In this document: in pieces, positions 18,901 through 27,723 of the stretch
Layout: every line of letters begins with the position of its first letter
How positions within the stretch are numbered: the stretch's first letter is position 1
Assembly: GCF_039523335.1 (NCBI RefSeq)
Contig: NZ_BAAAFC010000001.1
Coordinates: 1,178,001 to 1,242,000 of the forward strand
Length of the DNA: 64,000 bases
Origin: Marinobacter szutsaonensis
GTDB lineage: Bacteria; Pseudomonadota; Gammaproteobacteria; Pseudomonadales; Oleiphilaceae
Reading direction: 5' to 3'
Program-made: the position numbers and the translations under genes
The notes under the pieces: model-generated
What the model was told of the DNA's origin: nothing
What the model saw: only the letters and a program-made list of their open reading frames with translations
The model's database searches: none

Positions 18901-19558
18901 GGTAATAACGCAGGGCATCCGCATCGGTGCGGGCGGCTTCGCCGAGCATGTCATAGGAATAGGTGTAGCCACGCTCAACGTAATACTTGCCGCGGTCCTG
19001 GGCTTCCTCGATATCGCGACCCAGAACGAACTGGCGCCCCATCTCCTTCATGGCCTGACCGGCCACGGTACGGACTACCGGCTCACCCATGCGCTTGACC
19101 AGCTTGCGCAGGGTCTCGCCCACGCTCTGGCGCTCGGAGTCCTTCAGCAGGTTGCTGGTCATCAGCAATGCCACGGTCGCGGAATTGATCATGCCGGACT
19201 GGGCCTTGCCCACGTGGGCGCCCCAGTTGCCGGAGGTGATCTTGTCTTCGATCAGATCGTGGATGGTGAGGTTATCCGGTACCCGAAGCAGGGCCTCGGC
19301 CAGGCACATCAGGGCAACGCCTTCCTTGGTGGTCAGTCCGTATTCCGCCAGGAACTTCTCCATGATGGTCGGGCGGGCATTCTTGCGGACGCTACGCACC
19401 AGGTCTGCGGCACGGGCGGAGATCGCCTCGCGCTCGGCCTGGGACAACTGAGCGTCAGCAATCAGCTTGTGAATCACCGCGTGCTCGTCCGCCAGGTAGT
19501 TCTGCCGGATTGCCTGGCGGTGTTCGTTGAGGTCAGGATTCACTGATTGCTGTGTCAT
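15932..19558 (-). CDS. putA: Bifunctional proline dehydrogenase / P5C dehydrogenase, PutA type B
   Basis: PutA oxidises proline to P5C with FAD and then P5C to glutamate with NAD+. The 1208-residue protein has an N-terminal helical region, a PRODH barrel (about 240-510, with RLVKGAYWDAEIKRAQ), an aldehyde-dehydrogenase P5CDH domain with Glu784 in VAETGG and nucleophile Cys818 in AGQRCSALR, and a C-terminal ALDH-like domain (about 1010-1208). The ribbon-helix-helix repressor domain of E. coli PutA is absent, so this is a type B enzyme that cannot repress its own gene. The start ATG (19558) follows GAGGG. A longer frame from 19630 lacks support. The divergent Lrp regulator beyond the glutamate dehydrogenase is the likely controller. 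Confidence 0.95.
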   Translation of the reverse strand: MTQQSVNPDLNEHRQAIRQNYLADEHAVIHKLIADAQLSQAEREAISARAADLVRSVRKNARPTIMEKFLAEYGLTTKEGVALMCLAEALLRVPDNLTIHDLIEDKITSGNWGAHVGKAQSGMINSATVALLMTSNLLKDSERQSVGETLRKLVKRMGEPVVRTVAGQAMKEMGRQFVLGRDIEEAQDRGKYYVERGYTYSYDMLGEAARTDADALRYYQSYSDAIDSISKNCKGDVRTNPGISVKLSALLARYEYGHKERVMNELMPRALKLARKAAKSNMGFNIDAEEQDRLDLSLDVIEAILSDPELKDWDGFGVVVQAFGKRSAQTLDWLYALSEKLDRRIMVRLVKGAYWDAEIKRAQVMGLSDFPVFTRKACSDVSYLSCAKQLLGMTDRIYPQFATHNAHSVSAVLELAKDLDRSKFEFQRLHGMGESLHDQVLQDSGVPCRIYAPVGAHKDLLAYLVRRLLENGANSSFVNQIVDTNITPEEIAKDPIDAVLALGENISSKAIVPPAKIFGDQRRNSKGWDITDPVTVAEIEEGRGQFREHQWKGGPVLAVESSSDEVHEVRNPANPDDLVGHITFTSEADISAALDAAQDGFKSWSARSAEERAACVRKVGDLYEEHAYELFALTTREAGKSLLDAVAEIREAVDFAMFYANEGVRYEKDGEARGVMCCISPWNFPLAIFTGQILANLAAGNAVVAKPAESTSLLAVRAVELMHEAGIPRDAIQLLPGTGATVGSALTSDARVTGVCFTGSTATAQRINKAMTENMAPDAPLVAETGGLNAMIVDSTALPEQVVRDVLASSFQSAGQRCSALRMLYVQKDIADNLLEMLYGAMEELGIGDPWQLSTDVGPVIDEPSQKKIVDHCSKFEQAGKLLKKMDVPSKGRFVSPAVLKVSGIEELEEEIFGPVLHVATFEAKNIDKVVDAVNAKGYGLTFGIHSRVDRRIEHIASRIHVGNTYVNRNQIGAIVGSQPFGGEGLSGTGPKAGGPLYVRRFLKGETVEKPSSSSDKVIGADKAQKLINQVASVKAPKPEERQEALKPFFGEVPAPMDKGYLEMPGPTGEQNHLSFHARGVILCLGPDADSAMEQAATALSQGNQVVVIAPDAEKKVADAARAGLPIVAVNGVLDPDALTELSGFEAVVSVAEKPLLKQYRQALAKRDGALLPIITEHKLDQRYVIERHLCVDTTAAGGNASLIASAE

Positions 19559-19732
19559 AGTTGTACCCTCTTCGCTGTTTGTCTTGTATCTCTCGCATTT
19601 TACCGAGAATGAAAAAGACGATTTGCCCATAAAAATATATGGAGCAATACATTACGACTTTTTTAATGAACTACAATTCACCAAAAAACCACCGGAAGGT
19701 CGCGCTATAGCCATATCGCCCTTCAACTTGAA
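19559..19732 (-). promoter_or_regulatory. AT-rich putA upstream region
   Basis: The 174 bases between the glutamate dehydrogenase stop and the putA start are AT-rich relative to the window. On the minus strand they contain TTGTAG, a 16-base spacer and TAATGT, a plausible sigma-70 promoter, followed by an untranslated leader of about 90 bases. This suggests putA has its own promoter and is not purely co-transcribed with the upstream gene. Confidence 0.4.
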
Positions 19733-22700
19733 TCAGGAAGCCTCCCTGGAAAGCTCCCTGAGCACGCTGTGTGCCACTGAAAACACCGCACAGTCCACGT
19801 CGTTGGCGGCCTGCATATCCCCGAGCACCCTTTCCCATCGGCCCAGCAGCGGCTGCCTTGCACTTCGCCAGGATTCCAGCTTTGCCTCCGGAGTAGCGGG
19901 GGCGCCCTCGGCCGAATCGCCCTGAGCCAGCACGGAGGTTGTCAGGCCCCGCAACTGCTGGTCCAGTTCATCCCGGTAATGGACGGTTGCCAGCACCTGC
20001 CAGTGCCCATGGGCCCGATAGCCGCGCATTTGCCGGTCCAGCCAGGTCAAGTTCAGACTCTCCCCCAACCGGAAATAAACCCAGGCCACCGACTCCAGAT
20101 CCTGCCCGAGCTGGCTTGAGATCTCGATCATGTCCATCAGCCAGTAACGGCTCTCAGCCGAGGCGCAGTAAGCAGCTAACGCTTCCGGCACCTCTTTTTC
20201 CCTGTACTCAGCATAGTGCCCATGCCACCGACTTTCAGGTATGACCGAAGACAACCGCTCGATGGAGGCCAATACATCCGACAAAGCCCCCCGGTATCGG
20301 GCCTCACAGTCGGCCGGGTCCAGGTCGTTGCGCCGGTTGTGCAGCAACCAGGCGGTGCTTCGGGTGACCAGGTGAATGACATCGCTGAAAAGGTCAGCCT
20401 GCACCGACGCATCAACCCGGCCATCCAGCTTTTCAATAGCTTCCCATTGCCGATCTACGTCGTGGATCTCGACTGAGATCAGGTAGGCGGCGGCAATGCG
20501 GCCTGCATCGGCTCCGGTGGTATTGCGGATCCGCTCCACCCAGGTGATGCCCATGCGATTGATGATGTCGTTGGCAATCTGGGTTGCCACGATTTCGGCT
20601 CGCAGCGGGTGCGCCTCGATGGCCTCCGGGAATGCTTCGCGCATGGATACCGGAAAGGCGGAGAAAAGCACCCGAGAAAACCGTGGATCCCGGACAATCG
20701 GAGCGGCCATGAGCACCTGTTTGAGCTCTATCTTGGTGTAGGACAGAAGTACCGAAAGCTCGGGCCGGGTCAGCCCTCCGGAGCGTTCACGCAGCTCATC
20801 ATCGTCCGGCAGAAATTCCAGTGCACGGTCCAGCCGCCCATCCGATTCAAGCCGACGCATCAGACGCTCATAACCGTCTTGTGATCCGACCTTGCCGGTG
20901 CAGGCCAGACTGAGCGCCATGGCCTGGCGATAATTGTTGCGTAGTACCAATTCCGCCACTTCCGGCGTCATCGCCCGGAGCAGCTGGTTACGCTCGCCCA
21001 GCGTCATTTCATGCCGGGCAACACGCTCGTTCAGCAGGATCTTGATGTTCACTTCATGGTCGGAGCAGTCCACTCCGCCGGCGTTATCGATAAAGTCAGA
21101 ATTCGCAGAACCTCCAGCCAGGGCAAAGGTTACCCGACCCCGCTGGGTGACACCGAGATTGCCCCCCTCACCCAGCACACGGCAGCGCAGCTCGGAACTA
21201 TCGACCCTGAGTCCGTCGTTGGCCCGGTCCCCGACATCGTCGTGCGACTCGGAGGGCGCCTTGATATAGGTGCCAATGCCGCCGTTCCAGATCATGTCCA
21301 CCGGCGCCCGGAGCAGCGCCCGGATCAATTCGTTGGGCGCCAGACGCTGGGCATCAATACCCAGAAGCGCACGCATCTCGGCTGATACCGGAATCGACTT
21401 GGCGGATCGGGCAAAGACACCGCCACCCTTGCTGATGAGGCTTCGGTCATAATCGGCCCAGCTGGAGCCCGGCAATGCGAACAGGCGATTGCGCTCGGCG
21501 AACGAGACCGCTGCATCCGGGGACGGGTCCACAAAAATGTGCTGGTGATTGAACGCACCCACCAACCGGATATGTTCCGACAGCAACATGCCATTGCCGA
21601 ATACATCGCCGGCCATATCGCCGATGCCCACCACGGAGAAATCCTCGGCCTGGGTGTCCAGTCCCTTCTCGAGGAAATGGCGCTTTACCGATTCCCAGGC
21701 ACCCCGGGCGGTAATGCCCATCTTCTTGTGGTCATAACCTTCACTGCCGCCGGAGGCAAAGGCGTCACCAAGCCAGAACCGGTACTCCCGGGCGAGATGG
21801 TTGGCGATATCGGAAAACGTCGCCGTCCCCTTGTCTGCGGCCACCACCAGGTAGGGGTCATCGTCGTCATGGCGGACCACGTTGGCAGGCGGTACAACAG
21901 CGCCCTCCTCAAGGTTATCGGTAAGGTCAAGCAAGCCGCGAATGAAGGCCTGATAACAAGCAATACCCTCGGCCCGAAGTGCCTCCCGGCCCCCCTCCTC
22001 AGGCGGCTGCTTGACGACAAAGCCGCCCTTGGCGCCCACCGGCACGATCACCGAGTTCTTGACCTGTTGTGCCTTCACCAGCCCCAGAATCTCGGTCCGG
22101 TAATCCTCGATACGATCGGACCAGCGCAAGCCACCGCGGGCAACCGGGCCGGCTCGCAGGTGAACACCTTCCAACCGGGGCGAATAAACAAAGATCTCGA
22201 AACGAGGCCGGGGCTTGGGAATATCCGGCAGCGAGGAAGGATCAATCTTGAAAGACAGGTAGCCCTTTGGCTGGCCAGTTTCCTCCGGCTGGTAGTAGTT
22301 GGTTCTGACCGTGGCCTGAATGAGGGCATGGAATCGGCGCAGGATCCGGTCATCGTCGAGGCTTTCCACCTGTTCCAGCGCAGCAAGGATCTCTTTCTCG
22401 ATTGCATCGATACGCCGGGCTCGCTCTTCGGCCTTCACATCTTCCGGTTCAAATCTGGCCCTGAACAGGGAGACCAGACCAGCGGTGATATCGAGGTGGC
22501 GGGCCAGCGTATCGGCGATAAAAGGCTGGCTGAAGCCAAAACGAAGCTGCTTGATGTAACGCGCGTAAGCCCTCAACAACGCGACCTCCCGCCAGCCCAG
22601 GCCTGCAGCCATGACCAACTGGTTGAACTCGTCGTTCTCGGCAAAACCGTTCCAGATTTCCCTGAAAGCTTCCTGAACGAGGGGCTTCGCCGTCCTGAAA

Positions 22701-23236
22701 TCGGCATCCCGGCACCGGGAATGGAACGCCACCGTAAAGTCGCTGACACCAAAGGTCTCGCCATCCCGGCGCCGGATGGTGTAGGGATGCTCACCCAGAA
22801 CCCGCATCCCGAGATTCTCCAGGATGGGAATCACATCCGACAGGATCACCGGACTGCCCTGGCTGTATAGCTTGAAGCTGAGCTGCCCTTCGGCGTTGTC
22901 GCCGGAATTGTAGAAGCCCATGGGCACATCGGAACTGATGGCGATGGACTGGATCTGGCGAATGTCCTCCAGGGCTTCGGCCACCGGAAAGCGGGCCCGA
23001 TACGCCGAGGGGAAACTACCACTGAAAAGCTGAGCGTAACGTCCGCCGAGGGTGTCGCCAAAGATCGCGACAAGCTGGCTGTGGAGGTCATCGTCCCATG
23101 ATCGGGATTCCTCCATCATTTTCGCCACTACCTGGCGAAGATCGAGTGAGTCATCGGCTTCGACATTCTGGTCATCAAGGGCATTGGCAAGCTGTTCCAG
23201 CAGGCTTTGTTGTTGTACTGAGCGGGAATCGGTCAT
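19733..23236 (-). CDS. NAD-dependent glutamate dehydrogenase, N-terminally short form
   Basis: The enzyme converts glutamate to 2-oxoglutarate and ammonium with NAD+. The catalytic core is intact: VARGGLRWSDR, VPVGAKGGFVVK with the catalytic Lys, VVPPANVVRHDDDDPYLVVAADKGTATFSD, and GGVDCSDHEVNIKILLNE. The large bacterial NAD-GDHs (about 1600 residues) have some 480 extra N-terminal residues with ACT-like regulatory domains. This protein has 1167 residues and begins just before the RSWDDDL region, with no coding remnant upstream. The ATG at 23236 follows GGAG by 7 bases and is preferred over an ATG at 23278. Together with PutA it takes proline to the TCA cycle. Confidence 0.93.
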   Translation of the reverse strand: MTDSRSVQQQSLLEQLANALDDQNVEADDSLDLRQVVAKMMEESRSWDDDLHSQLVAIFGDTLGGRYAQLFSGSFPSAYRARFPVAEALEDIRQIQSIAISSDVPMGFYNSGDNAEGQLSFKLYSQGSPVILSDVIPILENLGMRVLGEHPYTIRRRDGETFGVSDFTVAFHSRCRDADFRTAKPLVQEAFREIWNGFAENDEFNQLVMAAGLGWREVALLRAYARYIKQLRFGFSQPFIADTLARHLDITAGLVSLFRARFEPEDVKAEERARRIDAIEKEILAALEQVESLDDDRILRRFHALIQATVRTNYYQPEETGQPKGYLSFKIDPSSLPDIPKPRPRFEIFVYSPRLEGVHLRAGPVARGGLRWSDRIEDYRTEILGLVKAQQVKNSVIVPVGAKGGFVVKQPPEEGGREALRAEGIACYQAFIRGLLDLTDNLEEGAVVPPANVVRHDDDDPYLVVAADKGTATFSDIANHLAREYRFWLGDAFASGGSEGYDHKKMGITARGAWESVKRHFLEKGLDTQAEDFSVVGIGDMAGDVFGNGMLLSEHIRLVGAFNHQHIFVDPSPDAAVSFAERNRLFALPGSSWADYDRSLISKGGGVFARSAKSIPVSAEMRALLGIDAQRLAPNELIRALLRAPVDMIWNGGIGTYIKAPSESHDDVGDRANDGLRVDSSELRCRVLGEGGNLGVTQRGRVTFALAGGSANSDFIDNAGGVDCSDHEVNIKILLNERVARHEMTLGERNQLLRAMTPEVAELVLRNNYRQAMALSLACTGKVGSQDGYERLMRRLESDGRLDRALEFLPDDDELRERSGGLTRPELSVLLSYTKIELKQVLMAAPIVRDPRFSRVLFSAFPVSMREAFPEAIEAHPLRAEIVATQIANDIINRMGITWVERIRNTTGADAGRIAAAYLISVEIHDVDRQWEAIEKLDGRVDASVQADLFSDVIHLVTRSTAWLLHNRRNDLDPADCEARYRGALSDVLASIERLSSVIPESRWHGHYAEYREKEVPEALAAYCASAESRYWLMDMIEISSQLGQDLESVAWVYFRLGESLNLTWLDRQMRGYRAHGHWQVLATVHYRDELDQQLRGLTTSVLAQGDSAEGAPATPEAKLESWRSARQPLLGRWERVLGDMQAANDVDCAVFSVAHSVLRELSREAS

Positions 23237-23395
23237 CAATATTCTCCGGGCGGTATCCACAGGGCGGTACGGATTCATGCCAATCCAGTATACTCAAGAC
23301 CCGAAAGTCACTTTGACCATATAGTTTCAAAACGCAGGCAATTCGCTTATATTCGAACATTGACATAGACATTAAGCTTGGCAGGAGACCAAATT
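23237..23395. promoter_or_regulatory. Divergent promoter region, GDH / Lrp-type regulator
   Basis: The 159-base divergent region is AT-rich in its middle (about 23300-23380). On the plus strand it contains TTGACA near 23360 close to the regulator start. No single clean palindrome stands out. Lrp-type regulators often bind several degenerate AT-rich sites, which would fit. The exact sites are not identified. Confidence 0.35.
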
Positions 23396-23848
23396 ATGGT
23401 CGAACTGGATAGAATTGATCATTCAATTATCAGGGAATTACAGAAGAATTCCCGGATCACCATTACCGAACTCGCCACGCGGGTGGGTCTCTCCAAGACA
23501 CCCTGCCAGGTTCGCATGCGGCGACTGGAAGATCAGGGTTACATCACCGGCTACACCGCCCTGGTAAACCATACCAAGCTGGGGCTGAGCCACGTTGCCT
23601 TTGCGCAGGTCACCCTTTCCGACACCAGCAGCAGTGCGCTCGCCGCCTTTAACGAGGCCGTCAAGCAGGTTTCCCTGGTGGAGCAGTGCCACATGATGGC
23701 AGCAAACTTTGATTACCTGCTGAAGATTCGGACACGTAACATGGCCGAGTACCGGCAGGTGCTCGGAGAGCAGATCTCCAGCCTGCCCCACGTGCTGCAG
23801 ACCAGTACCTTTGTGGTCATGGAAAATGTGAAGGACACAGGCATCTGA
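23396..23848 (+). CDS. Lrp/AsnC-family regulator, probable proline-catabolism activator
   Basis: The 150-residue protein has an N-terminal winged helix-turn-helix (about residues 3-60, LDRIDHSIIRELQKNSRITI then LATRVGLSKTPCQVRMRRLE) and a C-terminal RAM/AsnC ligand domain. The size and architecture are those of Lrp and of PutR/BldR, the activators that switch on putA in alphaproteobacteria and some gammaproteobacteria. The start ATG at 23396 follows GGAG by 8 bases. It is divergent from the glutamate dehydrogenase gene and PutA lacks its own DNA-binding domain. I infer a PutR-like role sensing proline. Confidence 0.9.
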   Translation: MVELDRIDHSIIRELQKNSRITITELATRVGLSKTPCQVRMRRLEDQGYITGYTALVNHTKLGLSHVAFAQVTLSDTSSSALAAFNEAVKQVSLVEQCHMMAANFDYLLKIRTRNMAEYRQVLGEQISSLPHVLQTSTFVVMENVKDTGI

Positions 23849-23865
23849 ACAAAGGCAGAGAACGA

Positions 23866-24618
23866 TCAGCCGGCAGCCTCAAGTCCGAGCTCATGCTTGT
23901 ACAACACATTGCCCAGCCCCAGTACGATCCGTTCCACGGAGACATCGGCAGACACGGGACTCTCACCGGGTTTTGACCGGGATTCCAGGATCAGCACCAT
24001 TCTGAGCAAATCCAGAAGCCGGATGACCAGATCCAGGATGTCGAAGTCGTCGGGTGCTGACGCCATCTCGCGAATCACAAACGCTTTCGCGGACTCGACA
24101 ATGAACGCCTGATGGGCGTCGAGGGCGCGGGTGTCCAGAGCGCGGACCGACTCGAAGCGCTCTTCCCGCTCCCGCCGGATCGCCTCCATGCACAGATCCC
24201 GGGAATGCTCCGGAGACTCCTCCTGGCGCAACAGGCCGGCCAACCGGAAATCCACCGTGCCCTCATGGCGCAGCTCCTCGAATTCTTCTTCGAGGCTCTT
24301 GCGGGCATGGGGCAGATACTTGCGAACAGCCCGTTCCCGGGCCGCGATCAGGTCATCGAGGGACGCGGCGTTCACCATGCCGGTCATGACCTGCACGCAA
24401 TACACCAGGTGTTCCCAGATCTCCGTCGTGATCCGCTCAGGATCGGCAGGCAACACCCGGGCAATGGAAACAAAGCGGAAATACAGCGTGGTGACTTCCT
24501 GTTCACTAAACCCGGATGTCCGGATAATCTCGGGCAGACCGATACGCTCCACGTCTTTGAGCAGGCGTGGAAGCAGGATCAGCACGTAGTGCCGGGCACC
24601 TTCAGACAGAATTGTCAT
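23866..24618 (-). CDS. Conserved protein of unknown function
   Basis: The 250-residue protein (start ATG at 24618, MTILSEGARHYVLILLPRLL) is predicted to be almost all helical and soluble. It has a charged middle (RKSLEEEFEELRHEG, AIRREREERFESVRAL) that may form a coiled coil. No catalytic motif or signal peptide is visible and I do not recognise the family. The frame extends to 25002, but that extension overlaps the divergent methyltransferase-fold gene and is rejected. It is convergent with the Lrp-type regulator 17 bases away. Confidence 0.7.
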   Translation of the reverse strand: MTILSEGARHYVLILLPRLLKDVERIGLPEIIRTSGFSEQEVTTLYFRFVSIARVLPADPERITTEIWEHLVYCVQVMTGMVNAASLDDLIAARERAVRKYLPHARKSLEEEFEELRHEGTVDFRLAGLLRQEESPEHSRDLCMEAIRREREERFESVRALDTRALDAHQAFIVESAKAFVIREMASAPDDFDILDLVIRLLDLLRMVLILESRSKPGESPVSADVSVERIVLGLGNVLYKHELGLEAAG

Positions 24619-24714
24619 AACAGCAGACCTGCACGAACTCTCGCAATCGGATAATCTCCATGGGCCGGGCAATAAGCCCCTTACTGACACCATAGCCGAT
24701 AACCACACATTTTC

Positions 24715-25473
24715 ATGATGCCGATACCTGAAATCCGGGGTGAAATTGTCCACGTGACCCGGGATGCCCTGGGAAACATCCTGGTCATTGACGACCGCAA
24801 GCACCGGGTACTGAGCTTTGACTCCATCTTCGAGCAGAGCAAGATCGCCCGGGCCACGCCGTACCTGCCAGTGCATGAATACAGCCGCGCCATGCTCATA
24901 CCCGCGGCGTTCACCGAGCCGGCCCATGTGACCGTGCTTGGCCTTGGGGGAGGTGCCCTGGCCCACGGCCTTTATCGGCTGTTTCCGGAGTGCCGTGTTC
25001 ACGTAATCGAGCTACGCCCGAAAGTCCTGGAAGTGGCGCGGGAGTGGTTTGCACTGCCGGATTCCGACCGGCTGGAGGTCACCATCGCCGATGCCCGCAA
25101 AGCGGTTGCGGAGCTCCCCCCGTGCAGCACAGACATGATTTTCACCGACCTGTACAACGCGGACCGCATGAGCCCCGCCCAGGCCCAGAGAAGATTTATC
25201 AAGGACTGCAGCAACGCACTGACCGACGACGGCTGGCTCATTCTGAACTACCACAAGGTACCGGACGAGAGCGGCAGCCTGTTCCGCGAGCTGGTACGCC
25301 AGTTTCCCTGCCTGTTGTACTTCCACAGCAAGACCAACAACACCGTTATTTACGGCTGCAAGGAGCCCTTCTACCCCTGGCCCCTGGATGTGCCGCACCT
25401 GAAGGAACTGGAGGAACGTTTGCCCATCGGCTGGCGCAAGCTGATGAAGAAACTTGCGATGGTCGACGGCTAA
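24715..25473 (+). CDS. Spermidine synthase-like (SAM-binding fold) protein
   Basis: This 252-residue cytoplasmic protein has a polyamine-synthase/methyltransferase Rossmann fold. VTVLGLGGGALAHGL is the nucleotide loop, VHVIELRPKVLEVAREWF is the acidic second strand and ADARKAV follows. The motif after strand 4 reads FTDLYNADRMSPAQ, without the Asp-Ser/Thr-x-Asp-Pro pattern of true aminopropyltransferases. It therefore probably belongs to the SpeE-like proteins of uncertain activity. The start may be the second ATG (24718). Its stop overlaps the stop of the convergent sigma-54 regulator by 4 bases. Confidence 0.82.
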   Translation: MMPIPEIRGEIVHVTRDALGNILVIDDRKHRVLSFDSIFEQSKIARATPYLPVHEYSRAMLIPAAFTEPAHVTVLGLGGGALAHGLYRLFPECRVHVIELRPKVLEVAREWFALPDSDRLEVTIADARKAVAELPPCSTDMIFTDLYNADRMSPAQAQRRFIKDCSNALTDDGWLILNYHKVPDESGSLFRELVRQFPCLLYFHSKTNNTVIYGCKEPFYPWPLDVPHLKELEERLPIGWRKLMKKLAMVDG

Positions 25474-27446
25474 TTCCTCTCTTCTCCGGCCCCTCCTCGA
25501 TTTCCAAGAAAGCGGGGCAAGGTTATCCCCTTCCGTTCCATCCAGCGGTATACGGTCGGCCGGGACACGTCAAAATGCCGGGCCACTTCGGAAATGTTCC
25601 ATTGGCAGGCCCGGAGGGCATCGAGTAATGGATCCGGCTCACTGTCACCGTTAACCGTCTGATCCGCTACCGGTCGCATCCGATCAGAGACACATTCCTC
25701 CGGCAGGTCGTTGGCGGTGATCTGCCCTCCCTCACAGGTTGCCTCGGCAAAGGTAAGCGCGTTCACAAGTTGCCGGATATTTCCGGGCCACTCGTAGGCC
25801 AGCAAGGCGCTCACCGCATCGCCGCGCAACCCTACTTCAGAAAGAGTGCCATCAGCGATCAGGTTTTCCAGAACCGTCTGGATCACATGCTGCCGATCCG
25901 CCCGCTGCCTCAGGGGTGGTAACTTCAGGCTGGCCCCGTTGAGGCGATAATAAAGATCGGCGCGGAAATCCCCCCGATCAATCAGCCGGCCCAGATCCTG
26001 ATGGGTAGCAGCAATGACCCGGCAATTCACACGAATCGGCGCGTCTGCGCCAATAGGCAGAATCTCCCCCTCCGCCAGCACGCGCAACAACCGGGTCTGG
26101 AGTTGCAATGGCATGTCGCCGATCTCATCAAGAAAGAGCGTGCCACCGTCGGCCTGCTGAATCAGTCCACGCATGCCTTTGGAGCGAGCGCCGGTAAAGG
26201 CACCGGAAACATATCCGAACAATTCACTCTCGATCAGCGATTCCGGAATCGCAGCACAGTTGACGGCCACGAAGGCCCGCTTACTCCGGTGGCTCGAATC
26301 GTGAATAGCCCTGGCAAGCACTTCCTTCCCGGTGCCGGTTTCTCCCAGTATCAACAGACCGACATCCCGATTTCGAAGGCGTTTGGCGAGGCCCAGCGTA
26401 CGGCGCATGACCGGATCATCAGCCGCCAGTGCATCCAGCTTCGGAACCCGTTCGCTGCCACTGTCTGTTTCAGAGTCGATTGGCTTCGGCGCGGCAACTC
26501 TCGGCTGGATCAGGGAGGCAAAAAACGTCTCTCCACTAACCTGGTGGCGGAAAGCCCGTACCTGATCCTCCTGATCAAAAGGAATGCTCCAGATGTCCTG
26601 TAACTGGCATTCAAAAAGCTGGGTGAGAACGAGACCACCCTCGTCGGCATCGGAGGCCGGCGTTTCGGAAATCAATGATCGCCCAGCCGTATTGCTCGCC
26701 TCGATCTGCCCATTCTCGTCGATCGCAAACAGGTACTGACCATTGACCTGAACAAACTCCCGGGAGGCGTCGCATCGGAAAATCACCTGATTCCGGTATT
26801 TGCGCAGGAAATAGGCATCTTCGATCATTCGGGCATAGAGCTGGGTCAGGTTTAAGGCAAACGTCTGACTGTGGCGCGCTTGCGGCGAGTCCAATGCCGA
26901 AATATCCAGCACTGCCAGCAGATTGCCGTACGGATCCCTGATTGGTGCAGAGGTGCAGGTCAGACTGATGTGCGTCGCATCAAAATGATCGACGCGATGG
27001 CAGGTCAGGGCCTGCTGTTCCTGGATGCAGGTTCCGACGGCGCACGTGCCGGCATACTGTTCGCTCCAATCGGCACCCAGGTAGAGACCAGCCTGGCGCA
27101 AGCGCCGGTCCGAACGCCGGTCGCCGAGGTACTGGACGGTAATTCCACGATGATCTGTGAGCAACAGCACATACCCGAGGTGGGCAATCATGGCATAAAG
27201 TTGCTCCACGCCTGCCCTGGCCACGCTCAGGAATTCGTCAACCGAATCCTGGTGTTCACGCAAAGTCTGCTGGGTGACAATACGGGCACTACGCGGTCGG
27301 CTCGGATCCAGGCCGTACTCCTGGATGCAGCGTTTCCAGGATCGACCGATGAGTTCCGTTCCCGGTGATTCGTCAGCAGACGGAGCATCTTCCGCATAGC
27401 TCAGAATGGCGTCAATGTGCCGACGCTGGGCAAGTTGCGTAGTCAT
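25470..27446 (-). CDS. Sigma-54-dependent activator, AcoR type (GAF + AAA+ + Fis)
   Basis: The 658-residue regulator has three parts. An N-terminal GAF-type sensing region (about 75-220, with paired cysteines in YAGTCAVGTC) is followed by an intervening PAS-like stretch and a full sigma-54 AAA+ domain. That domain has Walker A GETGTGKE (368-375), the sigma-54 contact loop GAFTGA (415-420) and Walker B LFLDE (437-441). A Fis-type helix-turn-helix lies at the C-terminus (ISEVARHFDVSRPTVYRWM). All residues needed to activate sigma-54 polymerase are present. It is divergent from the flavin monooxygenase gene, whose upstream region contains a sigma-54 promoter and paired palindromes, so that gene is its obvious target. 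The effector is unknown. Confidence 0.94.
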   Translation of the reverse strand: MTTQLAQRRHIDAILSYAEDAPSADESPGTELIGRSWKRCIQEYGLDPSRPRSARIVTQQTLREHQDSVDEFLSVARAGVEQLYAMIAHLGYVLLLTDHRGITVQYLGDRRSDRRLRQAGLYLGADWSEQYAGTCAVGTCIQEQQALTCHRVDHFDATHISLTCTSAPIRDPYGNLLAVLDISALDSPQARHSQTFALNLTQLYARMIEDAYFLRKYRNQVIFRCDASREFVQVNGQYLFAIDENGQIEASNTAGRSLISETPASDADEGGLVLTQLFECQLQDIWSIPFDQEDQVRAFRHQVSGETFFASLIQPRVAAPKPIDSETDSGSERVPKLDALAADDPVMRRTLGLAKRLRNRDVGLLILGETGTGKEVLARAIHDSSHRSKRAFVAVNCAAIPESLIESELFGYVSGAFTGARSKGMRGLIQQADGGTLFLDEIGDMPLQLQTRLLRVLAEGEILPIGADAPIRVNCRVIAATHQDLGRLIDRGDFRADLYYRLNGASLKLPPLRQRADRQHVIQTVLENLIADGTLSEVGLRGDAVSALLAYEWPGNIRQLVNALTFAEATCEGGQITANDLPEECVSDRMRPVADQTVNGDSEPDPLLDALRACQWNISEVARHFDVSRPTVYRWMERKGITLPRFLGNRGGAGEERN

Positions 27447-27565
27447 GCAAGACTCCCGAACCAGTGGGCTCTTGTTGTTGTCATGTGTCTGAGATACTGC
27501 TGCAACGCTACTTCAGCTTATACTTTTCGCACCCTGCCCGGCATCCTCCCTTCGTACTGTTCAAG

Positions 27566-27614
27566 GCGTTACACCTGTAACGCCAACCGCCGGTGTACCC
27601 GTGACAGCTGTAAA
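27566..27614. promoter_or_regulatory. Two upstream activator-like sites for the sigma-54 regulator
   Basis: GGCGTTAC-N4-GTAACGCC (27566-27585) is a perfect 8+8 inverted repeat. Thirty-two bases after its core (27569-27582), about three helical turns, GTGACAGCTGTAAA (27601-27614) repeats that core with 11 of 14 matches. The pair lies 110-160 bases upstream of the -24/-12 promoter, the usual place for enhancer sites of Fis-type activators. The rest of the 338-base gap (27447-27784) shows no open frame I would call a gene. Confidence 0.65.
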
Positions 27615-27723
27615 TACCCTGAGCGCAATGTCTGCCCGATTGTGCCGGCGGGATACTCAGTCAGCCCGAAAACTTCCAACAGTTTCAAAGAGCTGGCAAC
27701 CAGCACCCATTACGTGCTCAACC

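Noticed and set aside
21539..22870. Open frame of 443 codons on the plus strand inside the glutamate dehydrogenase gene
   Set aside because: It is antisense to a conserved catalytic core and its product resembles no protein family. It is a by-product of third-position GC bias.
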